Positions 39,101 to 44,992 of a stretch of DNA of 64,000 nt are shown piece after piece. The notes beneath the pieces are model-generated. The model did no database searches. It saw nothing but the letters and a program-made list of their open reading frames with translations, and had not been told where the DNA came from. The first letter of the stretch is position 1. Each line of letters begins with the position of its first letter. A program made the position numbers and the translations under genes. This stretch comes from an uncultured Tateyamaria sp. (GTDB lineage Bacteria > Pseudomonadota > Alphaproteobacteria > Rhodobacterales > Rhodobacteraceae), in assembly GCF_947487805.1 (NCBI RefSeq), contig NZ_CANKXW010000007.1, forward strand, positions 124,001 through 188,000. The letters are read 5' to 3'.

Positions 39101-40574
39101 CGGCATAGATACCGCCGATTTTTCCGGGATCAATACAAACATCTTTGCCAACCTCTCGGCCGGTTTCTGGAACTATAACGGATCCGCGCCAAGCTACGAC
39201 TTGGTCGACATCGAGAACGTCGTCACCGGTGTTGGCAGCGATACAATTACCGGATCAAACGCGGACAATAACCTGGTTGCCGGTGGTGGCAACGACACCA
39301 TCGATGGACAGGCCGGTAACGACACAATCGACGCCGGTCAGGGCAATGACCGTGTAATGGGACGCGCGGGCAATGACGAGATCCGTGCCGGTGACGGCGA
39401 TGACCTCGTGATCGGTGCAAACGGTGACGATACTCTGTTAGGTGGCCTCGGAAACGACCGTCTTATTGGCGCCGGTGGCGGCAATGGGACGAACGTGATC
39501 AATGCAGACAGCATCGCAGGATCCAATGGCAACGACACCATTTTTGGCTCGGACGGCAATGATACCTTGCTCGGTGGCAACGATGACGATCAAATCCGCG
39601 GAAACGGCGGCGATGATCTGATCAACGGTGGTGCGGGCATTGACCGGGCAACCTATTTCTTCGCAACGTCCAGTGTCACGGTCAGTCTTGCCACGGGCAC
39701 TGCGACGGGTGGTGACGGTTCAGATACGCTTATTTCCATTGAGGATGTCGATGGCTCGAACGGGTTCGGAGACTTCCTGCAAGGGAACGGAGCGGACAAC
39801 CGCATAAACGGGCTCAACGGAAATGACACCATCTTTGGCGCCAACGGCAACGATATCGTGATCGGTGATGACGGCAACGACGTCCTTTATGGCGCCGGGT
39901 CCGAGAATGGTTCCAACGCCATCAACACCGACCGTCTTGATGGCGGCACGGGCCGCGACTTTATTTACGGCTCGGATGGACAAGACACCCTCATCGGCCG
40001 GGATGGGGATGACTTCTTGGTTGGCAATGGTGGCAACGACGTTATCAACGGCGGTGCAGGGACGGACTGGGCCAGCTATCTCTATGCCTCGAGTGCGATT
40101 GTCGCCAACCTGACAGCAGGTCGTACAGCGGGCGCAGATGGCATAGACACCCTGATCCAGGTTGAACGCCTTCAGGGCTCTGCCTTTAACGATCAGTTGA
40201 TCGGCAACGGCATTGCCAACGTGCTTGCGGGATCCGATGGCAATGACGTGCTGGACGGGCGCGCCGGGTCCGACCGCCTGCAGGGTGATCGCGGCGACGA
40301 CACGCTGACCGGTGGCACGGGTGCGGATGTGTTTGTCTTCGGCAACAATTTTGGCGACGATGTGATCTCTGACTTTGATACAAGCAATGCCGAGCGGATT
40401 GACCTGAGTGCGAACAATAACCTCAACAGCTTTGCCGACGTTTTGGCCAGTCTGACCGTTTCCGGTGGCTTTGCGCAGATCAATGACGGGGTGAACAGTA
40501 TTTTGCTGCAAGGCATCGCGATTGGAGATGTCAGCGTTGGCGGGTTGGTGTCGAACGACGACTTTATCTTCTAA
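30177..40574 (+). CDS. Giant RTX-repeat predicted type-I-secreted protein, 3465 aa
   Basis: Pervasive GGxGxDxUx nonapeptides, C-terminal VFVFGNNFGDDVISDFD...NDDFIF as in T1SS substrates; strong SD-like GGGGGGAG before ATG. Confidence 0.95.
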   Translation: MVAHVIFTGVTRNYFGETHSDQTFLISTSSELSILDANSGYRTSIHGFDLSLAPEGGSLSGTVTSFALSDKDGNTVFSVRDVSWSLAELSSALDDVLDNEGAKGLFDALLEGPATDASSAVAWANQSTPQSDPVRFASENAFPEMTNIVGSGANDILNGTSGDDSIQGLAGDDQLIGLSGADTLAGGADNDLLTGGAGIDLLDGGAGDDTLSGDSGFDVLTGGTGNDIFRDEAADLDGDTITDFTSDDVIRINNSFLFDDSFQVTVSGGNTVLDINTDATPGFDISITLSGLFSGGYFATLGGSTFSDLVYISGASGAGTGGDDVINGSLSADVIAAGAGNDRVIGASGADDISGGAGNDSIYAGSGNDTIDGDSGNDFIVGDAGADDITGGDGVDSIYGGTGSDTIDVGLGTGNFADGGTGADSIVSQTGSDRLHGGSDNDTLVGNAGADSLYGDAGADTLTGDSGNDYLDGGSGNDTLSGGTGSDQLYGGQDDDLLQGEDGGDYLSGDSGNDTLFGGIGADTLQGGSGEDELEGGDDADNLSGGGDDDTLRGQDGDDDLDGGTNDDLLEGGAGADTLSGESGFDTLTGGTGIDLFIDSASGINGDVITDFEVSTNASDGDAITINNARFDDGHLTVSFVGGNTVLDIDTDRDGVNDTQIVLNGVISAQFLTITNGTSTTIKAFPLAGLGSSGAPVRNTIVDTASSNLTNAGTAGLVLGSAGSDTLNAGASTTTIMAGTGNDEVNGGAIGELISGDHGADTLTGNGGNDRIYGGDDGDSISGDAGADSLFGDRGDDTISGGASGDDIFGDDGADSITGDDGNDELYGGSGNDTLEGGTGADSIYGGDDQDSILGGDQNDWLIGGAGNDSIHGGSGADYISGGADDDVLNGDDGNDTLLGSSGDDNILGGLGSDLLEGNSGNDSLTGGDGNDTLAGGSDTDTLTGGAGDDLFLGSRTELDGDIITDFAAGDRIRVQFSSFFSTDVSISNVSGNTEFAIDTNQDLVDDLFFTLQGTYTPGDFQLITASNFTELFLPSLGGGIYVGTSVADIYVGSNLNDSISGLGGNDQLTALAGNDIVNAGDGNDDVFGGLGDDQIDGGAGNDFLRGDEDNDTILGGTGSDTINGDAGNDLVAGGAGTDRIEGGDGNDVLDGDAGNDTVNGGAGFDTITGGLDNDQLSGDDGNDLIHGDAGDDAVYGGNDQDTVYGGDGNDYVVGGSGNDSVFGDAGEDYVSGDSGDDIVDGGDGNDTVLGGSGNDQIAGGADNDSLSGASGADTLQGGAGDDTLEGGSDTDILTGGAGADVFTGSRADLEGDRIEDFSGADDRIQVRFERFTDANISTVEFNGDTLLRIDTDGDGNVDLTLTLAGLGYTGTFIAQSNVSVSGYTDILLVPNTGFGAATANDDLIVGSQAGDLIEGQDGDDDISGGAGDDVLTGGLGNDQMFGGVGNDTLSGGDDADQLTGGIGDDLLNGGDGDDTIWGDAGADTISGGSGADRIEGNAGDDDLAGNSGRDTLDGLDGNDTISGGADNDQLSGDDGDDVVAGDAGVDAVYGGNGNDTLSGGEGDDFVSGGAGNDTATGDAGMDYVSGDGGDDLIDGGAENDTLIGGSGNDTLIGGTGQDSLSGGSDNDSLDAGDEDDSLNGGAGNDTLTGGAGDNLFVGSSTELDGDFLTDFNLGDRIRVNFATFNETNLTVTDNGVDTTLSIDTSGDGNIDTVITLSGLYSETFATISSGGFTEILLVSGSGGVITGTNGADILTGSNGVDIINGLEGNDEIIGLDGNDAISGDEGEDTISAGAGDDVVGGGDDDDTINGGDGADLLGGDAGNDSIRGDLGNDTINGGAGSDRAYGGDGNDSLSGNEDRDTLDGNDGNDTLDGGQGNDQLDGGNDNDSILGGVGDDALYGGLGLDTLEGGDGNDYLAAGSDNDHVDGGEGEDYAAGDSGDDTVDGGLGNDTVLGGSGNDLVTGGEDNDSVQGGSGDDTLVGGTGDDTLDGGSGFDTLTGGTGNDVFRGSASELNGDVITDFSYDDAIALRFGRFTDIDIFTSTTAGGDTLLTIDGNGDGDTTDGSDFTITLTGTFTGTWAAVQIPQQSTTFLYLIAPGAGVSAPTTTLPDFIAGTSAGETIDGGVGEDTLVGLAGDDLLNGGTEDDLLFGGRGNDTLNGDDGADLLTGDEGDDLLNGGFGNDTLNGDEGLDTLFGGFGSDRLYGLENNDVLHGEEGRDTLEGGDGNDTLFGGIEGDNLDGGIGNDSVLGEDGDDALYGGSGEDTLLGGGGNDYLAAGNDSDTVDGGDGNDYASGDSGDDDVRGGAGDDTLLGGAGDDLLRGDADNDQLQGGSGNDTLQGGAGDDTLAGDSGADTLTGGTGNNSFRGSSSELNGDVITDFKVGDRIDVRFATFSDVDVQSVFDGTNTILSIDTNGNGLFTDSSDVTMTLNGAVTGQFFTVSTNSETYVYLSNGPTGTSTVDPDFIVGTNAGDTLDGGVGNDTLVGLDGDDSLQGFTEDDSLYGGRGNDTLDLGDGNDRGVGDVGDDQINGGFGNDSLYGDEGNDILNGDVGSDRLYGGAGNDTLQGGNNRDTLNGDDGDDSLEGGDDIDNLSGGDGNDTVNGGSGNDNLYGDAGSDEVDGGAGNDYMVGSSGNDTLRGGLGDDYIDGGQHTDFAIFDGVSSEYTITQGSSINSASYVEHTGGTTLDGRDTLYRVERLIFADTTIVLFNDAPEVINPIADQTWRQGTSYVLDASMTFTDIDPIVSYTATLSGGAALPAWLNFDAMSQTFTSTPTSVASGWYTVTLTATDSLAASNSDSFNIFVQSNVINGNSSANTINGTALADRIFAFANDDTVYAGAGDDEADGGTGNDEVYGDDGNDTLLGDTGQDTLSGGLGNDVVEGGADDDLVQGDDGNDLLRGDDGNDTLIGGIGSDELLGGAGNDSLQGGADADTLSGGTGNDTLEGGTGVDDLLGDDGDDVLLMHSASQGDNFFGGDGIDTADFSGINTNIFANLSAGFWNYNGSAPSYDLVDIENVVTGVGSDTITGSNADNNLVAGGGNDTIDGQAGNDTIDAGQGNDRVMGRAGNDEIRAGDGDDLVIGANGDDTLLGGLGNDRLIGAGGGNGTNVINADSIAGSNGNDTIFGSDGNDTLLGGNDDDQIRGNGGDDLINGGAGIDRATYFFATSSVTVSLATGTATGGDGSDTLISIEDVDGSNGFGDFLQGNGADNRINGLNGNDTIFGANGNDIVIGDDGNDVLYGAGSENGSNAINTDRLDGGTGRDFIYGSDGQDTLIGRDGDDFLVGNGGNDVINGGAGTDWASYLYASSAIVANLTAGRTAGADGIDTLIQVERLQGSAFNDQLIGNGIANVLAGSDGNDVLDGRAGSDRLQGDRGDDTLTGGTGADVFVFGNNFGDDVISDFDTSNAERIDLSANNNLNSFADVLASLTVSGGFAQINDGVNSILLQGIAIGDVSVGGLVSNDDFIF
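30861..38110 (+). repeat. Higher-order repeat of about 1.07 kb: 28-nonapeptide RTX block plus linker of about 100 aa
   Basis: Linker anchor Phe codon (T-G-G-x-G-x-D-x-F) at 30861, 31965, 33030, 34083, 35145, 36195, 37269: spacings 1104, 1065, 1053, 1062, 1050, 1074 nt. Confidence 0.9.
38308..38585 (+). other. Cadherin/He-PIG-like Ig-fold domain inside the giant RTX protein
   Basis: DAPEVINPIADQTWRQGTSYVLDASMTFTDIDPIVSYTATLSGGAALPAWLNFDAMSQTFTSTPTSVASGWYTVTLTATDSLAASNSDSFNIFV. Confidence 0.8.
39471..40310 (+). repeat. C-terminal tandem duplication of a 423-nt (141-aa) unit
   Basis: GAGGGNGTNVIN...ATYFFATSSVTVSLATG vs GAGSENGSNAIN...ASYLYASSAIVANLTAG; offset 423 nt at both landmarks checked. 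Confidence 0.8.
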
Positions 40575-40762
40575 AACCGTCTGCAATGGCCGCCGTCTTT
40601 TCGGTGTTTTGGCAAGGGCGTCCAGGGCGGAGCAACCATTAAGCTCGGGCGCTGTACGGTCCGTTCAGATGTCCTGTGGCGCATGCGGATACTTCACCGC
40701 CACGGCATGGGCTTTGCCCATCGTACATGCTTTGCCAAAGGTAGTTTTTGGCGAAAGGAGGA

Positions 40763-41398
40763 CTACAAACGTTCCAAAGTCGTTTCGAGGTCGCCGTACC
40801 CTGTGAACCGACGTTCAAAAGCGAGGCCCAGAGTATCGGCTGCTGCGCGCGCTTTCTCTGTCAGTAGCGGATCATCGGTTTGGGCTTGGTAGACGAGTTT
40901 TTCGTAGTTGCCAAAGTACATGTCACGCAGTTCCGGGTGCCGGTCCAAACCCATCGGTTTCAGGATGAACGCCTCGAATTGCCGAACGAGAAAGTCGGTC
41001 AGGTAGAAGGTGGTGATTTCGCTTTCGCTTTGTTGCGCAAACCGTTCATTTCCCTCGAAAAAGCTGTAACAGTGCGGGCCTGCTACCATCTGCACGCCCA
41101 TCTCCTGGCATGCAGTTTGCAGCAATCCGCCCGTGCCGCAATCGGCGTAGACGACAAAGATGTCCTCGTACGCATCGCGGTGTTTGGCCACGGCTTCGGT
41201 CACGGATGCGGTGATCTTGTCAGGGTAAAGGTGAAGCTTGGCGGGTAGGCAGGTCAGGTCAAGGTGGGTCCAGCCGTTGGCGGCTTTGAGATCGAGGATC
41301 TCGCGGGCCAGTGCCCCGCAGGCGATCAGGAGAATGCGCCCCTGTGCACCCGTCACGGCAAGGCCGTCTTCGGAGAGGCTGGCGTCAGTCAGAGCCAT
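40763..41398 (-). CDS. DUF1638 domain-containing protein
   Basis: ILLIACGALAREILDLKAANGWTHLDLTCLPAKLHLYPDKI ... VVYADCGTGGLL ... GPHCYSFFEGN. Confidence 0.88.
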   Translation of the reverse strand: MALTDASLSEDGLAVTGAQGRILLIACGALAREILDLKAANGWTHLDLTCLPAKLHLYPDKITASVTEAVAKHRDAYEDIFVVYADCGTGGLLQTACQEMGVQMVAGPHCYSFFEGNERFAQQSESEITTFYLTDFLVRQFEAFILKPMGLDRHPELRDMYFGNYEKLVYQAQTDDPLLTEKARAAADTLGLAFERRFTGYGDLETTLERL

Positions 41399-41934
41399 TT
41401 GATTGAACAGCCCATGCTGGGTGTTTGGCCTTGCGGGCCAGTGCCAGTTTTGGCGATCTGGCGCATCGCCTCCAGCAGTTCCGGTTTGCGCTCACGCGCG
41501 TCACGCATGCCCGCGTCATCCAACCGCCCGCGATATTGCAGGAGGCCGTCGGCGTTGAAACCAAAGAAATCAGGGGTACAGACCGCACCGAATTTTTTGG
41601 CCACCTCTTGGTCTGCATCGACCAGGTAAGGGAATGTAAACCCGTGTCTTTCAGCAAATTCCGGCATGCGATCCGGGGCGTCCGCGGGATAGGTGCGATA
41701 GTCATTGGAATTGATGGCGAGGACACCGACGCCTGCGTCCATCAACCGCTTGGCATCCTCGGCCAGCCGGTCGGCAATCGCGATCACGTAAGGACAGTGA
41801 TTGCAGATGAAGGCCAGCAATACGCCCCGTCCGCCGAGATGATCGTTCAGATCGTGGGGGACACCATAGGCATCGGGGAGCACGAAATGGTGGTGGACAT
41901 CACCAAATGTGCATCCCGGCGTTTCAAGCAGCAT
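41389..41934 (-). CDS. Thioredoxin-fold redoxin (AhpC/TSA-like)
   Basis: LLAFICNHCPYVIAIADRLAEDAKRL (CxxC), GFTFPYLVDADQEVAKKFGAVCTPDFFGF. Confidence 0.88.
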   Translation of the reverse strand: MLLETPGCTFGDVHHHFVLPDAYGVPHDLNDHLGGRGVLLAFICNHCPYVIAIADRLAEDAKRLMDAGVGVLAINSNDYRTYPADAPDRMPEFAERHGFTFPYLVDADQEVAKKFGAVCTPDFFGFNADGLLQYRGRLDDAGMRDARERKPELLEAMRQIAKTGTGPQGQTPSMGCSIKWL

Positions 41935-41967
41935 GTCGTCCTCCCATCGGGGTAGGCGACAGAGGAG

Positions 41968-42669
41968 TTACCCTGCCGCCATCTGGTTGTGTTTGCGCGC
42001 CATGAATTCCTTGGCGGTTTCCACGGCCACGGCCGCATCGCGGCAATAGGCGTCGGCACCGATGGCCTTCCCGAACTCTTCGTTCAGCGGCGCACCGCCG
42101 ACAAGGACGATATAATCATCGCGGATGCCCTGTTCGACCATCGTGTCGATCACGACTTTCATATAGGGCATCGTCGTGGTCAGCAGAGCGGACATGCCAA
42201 GGATGTCGGGCCCTTCGGATTCGATTGCACCGAGGTAGTTTTCAACCGGGTTGTTGATGCCCAGGTCGACCACTTCGAAACCTGCACCTTCCATCATCAT
42301 GCCGACGAGGTTCTTGCCGATGTCGTGGATGTCGCCCTTGACGGTGCCGATCACCATCTTGCCCACGCGCGGCGCGCCGGTTTCGGCCAGCAACGGTTTG
42401 AGGATGGCCATGCCGCCCTTCATTGCGTTGGCGGCCAGAAGCACTTCGGGCACGAAGAGGATTCCGTCGCGGAAATCCGCGCCCACGATCGTCATGCCAC
42501 CCACGAGCGCCTTGGTCAGGATGTCGTACGGCTCCCACTTGCGTTCCAGCAGGATGTTCACGCCTTCTTCGATCTCTTCCTTGAGACCGTCGTAAAGGTC
42601 GTCGAACATCTGTTGCACCAGCTCTTCGTCGTCGAGCTCGGACAGGATGATTTCATCTTCGTCAGACAT
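41968..42669 (-). CDS. Stand-alone corrinoid (B12-binding) protein, MtaC/MtbC/MetH-B12 type
   Basis: GTVKGDIHDIGKNLVGMMMEGAGFEVVDLGINNPVENYL (DxHxxG cobalamin motif), SALLTTTMPYMK, VLVGGAPLN. Confidence 0.95.
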   Translation of the reverse strand: MSDEDEIILSELDDEELVQQMFDDLYDGLKEEIEEGVNILLERKWEPYDILTKALVGGMTIVGADFRDGILFVPEVLLAANAMKGGMAILKPLLAETGAPRVGKMVIGTVKGDIHDIGKNLVGMMMEGAGFEVVDLGINNPVENYLGAIESEGPDILGMSALLTTTMPYMKVVIDTMVEQGIRDDYIVLVGGAPLNEEFGKAIGADAYCRDAAVAVETAKEFMARKHNQMAAG

Positions 42670-42729
42670 GGGCATTCCTCGTAAATCGGGCATGACAGCC
42701 CGGTGCCTACACTTCGCTTATGGTTCAGA

Positions 42730-42761
42730 ATGTCGCAACCAGACTGTCCGAATTGCGACAT
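42730..42761. promoter_or_regulatory. Perfect 9-bp inverted repeat, candidate operator in divergent intergenic region
   Basis: ATGTCGCAA - 14 nt - TTGCGACAT between corrinoid gene (minus) and radical SAM gene (plus). Confidence 0.5.
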
Positions 42762-42865
42762 GGCCCGCGCCTTGCGCGACGCGGGCCGTCACATTTGCTC
42801 GGCCATTCGGTCTGTTTTGCCAGCTTTTTCTGGCGTATGTTCTCGGATTGTTCTATTTTCAGATC

Positions 42866-43942
42866 ATGAAACCCGATTTGCAAACGACATGCCCCAAGGG
42901 GCGTGGGGCGGTGACCAACGCGGTCAGCCGCTATGACAGGCTCAGCCGCCATGCCGAAGCGGATGGCTGGGACATCGAAGAGGACGTGCCGACCTTGCGT
43001 ACCGAGGTCAGCATTGAACAGCCGCGCAGCATCATCACGTACAACCGGTCGCCTGATCTGCCTTTTGACAGGTCGATCAACCCGTACAGGGGCTGCGAAC
43101 ACGGATGCGTCTACTGTTTTGCCCGGCCAAGCCACGCCTATCTGGGACTGTCGCCGGGATTGGACTTCGAAACGCGGCTTGTCGCGCGGCCCAACGCTCC
43201 GAAGCTGCTTCGGACCGAACTGGGGCGCAAGGCCTACAAGGTGGCGCCGCTGGCAATTGGCACCAATACGGATCCCTATCAGCCGATTGAAAAGACCCAC
43301 CAGATCATGCGCGCGTGCCTTGAGGTGCTTGAGGCGTGCGGTCATCCGGTCGCCATCGTCACCAAGGGCGCGTTGATCGAGCGGGATGTGGATATCCTCA
43401 GCAGGATGGCGCGCCGTGGCCTGGTGCGGGTAGGCATTTCCGTGACCACGCTGGATGCAGCACTGTCCCGGCGGATGGAGCCGCGCGCGCCCGGTCCGGC
43501 GCGCCGGCTTACGATCATCGAGCGGCTGAGCAAGGCGGGCATCCCGGTCCGCATCATGGCCTCGCCCATGGTGCCCGCGCTCACCGATCCGGAACTTGAG
43601 ACTATTCTCGAGGCGGGCAAGGCGGCAGGCGCGCGTACGGCCAGTTGGATCATGTTGCGTCTGCCGCAAGAGGTATCGCCGCTCTGGCGCGAATGGCTCG
43701 AGCTGCACTATCCGGATCGGGCTGGGCGCGTGATGGCGCGCCTGCGCGAAATGCATGGCGGGCGCGACTATGACGCCCGCTGGGGGCGGCGCATGCGGGG
43801 CGAGGGGCCATATGCTGAAATTATCGCGCATCGGTTCAAGGTTGCGATCAAACGATTGGGATTGAAGGAAACGGCGCCTGCGATGCGGACGGATCTCTTT
43901 CAACCGCCACGCGCGCCGACTGACCAGTTGAGCCTCTTTTAG
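42866..43942 (+). CDS. PA0069 family radical SAM protein
   Basis: NPYRGCEHGCVYCFARPSHAYLGLSPGLDFETRL, KGALIERDVDIL. Confidence 0.92.
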   Translation: MKPDLQTTCPKGRGAVTNAVSRYDRLSRHAEADGWDIEEDVPTLRTEVSIEQPRSIITYNRSPDLPFDRSINPYRGCEHGCVYCFARPSHAYLGLSPGLDFETRLVARPNAPKLLRTELGRKAYKVAPLAIGTNTDPYQPIEKTHQIMRACLEVLEACGHPVAIVTKGALIERDVDILSRMARRGLVRVGISVTTLDAALSRRMEPRAPGPARRLTIIERLSKAGIPVRIMASPMVPALTDPELETILEAGKAAGARTASWIMLRLPQEVSPLWREWLELHYPDRAGRVMARLREMHGGRDYDARWGRRMRGEGPYAEIIAHRFKVAIKRLGLKETAPAMRTDLFQPPRAPTDQLSLF

Positions 43943-44955
43943 GCGGCGCGTCGGCCGCCACGGCGTTTGCGCGCTGGCGGCATGTCGTCTCCGGTGCCGT
44001 CATGGGCCGATGAAAATGGACCAAGCGCGTCCACAATCGCGTCCAGTGTCGGCGCGGCACCCGTTGGCCGCGTATCCAGCGCGGCGCGCATGGCGCGCAG
44101 GTGGTCTGGCGTCGTGCCACAGCACCCACCGATGATCGACGCCCCGCAGTCCCGTGCCAGCACGGCGTAGTCTGCCATCAGGTCCGGTGTGCCGTCATAG
44201 TGGATGTGGCCGTCGTGGTATTTCGGAATGCCTGCATTGCCTTTGGCGATCAGCGGCTTGTCCGACCCGGCGGCCGCAAAACCCAAAACCGTGCGCAACA
44301 GATCCGACGCGCCGGTGCCGCAATTGGCCCCAAAGGCCAGAGGGCCATCGGGCAGGGCATCGACCATTTTGGCCATGTCCGTGCTGGTCACACCCATCAT
44401 TGTGCGCCCGGCGGTGTCGAAACTCATGGTGCCGACCCAAGGCAGGCCCGCCAATGCGAACCCTTCGGCAGCAGCGGCAAATTCTTCGGGTGCAGAGATC
44501 GTCTCGAGCCATCCGATATCGGCGCCACCAGCCTTGAGGCCTGCCGCCGTTTCGTGAAACATCTCGACGGCATCGGCATGGGTCAGCGCGCCGACGGGTT
44601 CCATGATCTCACCGGTCGGGCCGACCGATCCGGCCACCACAACGGTACGTCCGGCGCGATCTGCAACCTCGCGTCCCAGTTCCGCGGCAATTTTCGACAA
44701 CTCAAAGGCGCGGTGTCCGGCATCGTGCAGTTTCAACCGCGATGCGTTTGCCCCGAACGAGTTGGTCAAGAAGATGTCGCTGCCCGCATCCACCGCCCCC
44801 TTGTAGAGTGCGGTGATGTTCTGTGGCTCGCTCTCGTTCCAGAGTTCCGGTGCGTCGCCTGACATCAGGCCCATGGCAAAGAGGTTGGTACCCGTCGCAC
44901 CGTCGGCCAGCAATGTGCCTTTTTCGCCCAATAGCCGTGTGAATGCATCTGTCAT
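43939..44955 (-). CDS. bmt: Homocysteine S-methyltransferase family protein (betaine--homocysteine methyltransferase-like)
   Basis: LLADGATGTNLFAMGLMSGDAPELWN, LAFGANCGTGASD, IIGGCCGTTPDHLRAM (zinc Cys ligands). Confidence 0.9.
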   Translation of the reverse strand: MTDAFTRLLGEKGTLLADGATGTNLFAMGLMSGDAPELWNESEPQNITALYKGAVDAGSDIFLTNSFGANASRLKLHDAGHRAFELSKIAAELGREVADRAGRTVVVAGSVGPTGEIMEPVGALTHADAVEMFHETAAGLKAGGADIGWLETISAPEEFAAAAEGFALAGLPWVGTMSFDTAGRTMMGVTSTDMAKMVDALPDGPLAFGANCGTGASDLLRTVLGFAAAGSDKPLIAKGNAGIPKYHDGHIHYDGTPDLMADYAVLARDCGASIIGGCCGTTPDHLRAMRAALDTRPTGAAPTLDAIVDALGPFSSAHDGTGDDMPPARKRRGGRRAA

Positions 44956-44992
44956 GGAAAACCCTTCGCGCGCACGTGATGGATTACGTGTG

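Noticed and set aside
30600-40350. Recurrent short DNA motifs (ggcaatgacac-like) that could look like a CRISPR or iteron array
   Set aside because: They are codons of RTX nonapeptides in one open frame, with 27-nt coding periodicity and no unique spacers.
30296-40586. Many long ORFs antisense or in alternate frames to the giant RTX gene (for example 34294-35118, 35181-36092, 39720-40586)
   Set aside because: They arise from the repetitive GGxGND codon pattern; translations are low-complexity His/Arg/Ser/Pro- or Val/Ile-rich without family features.
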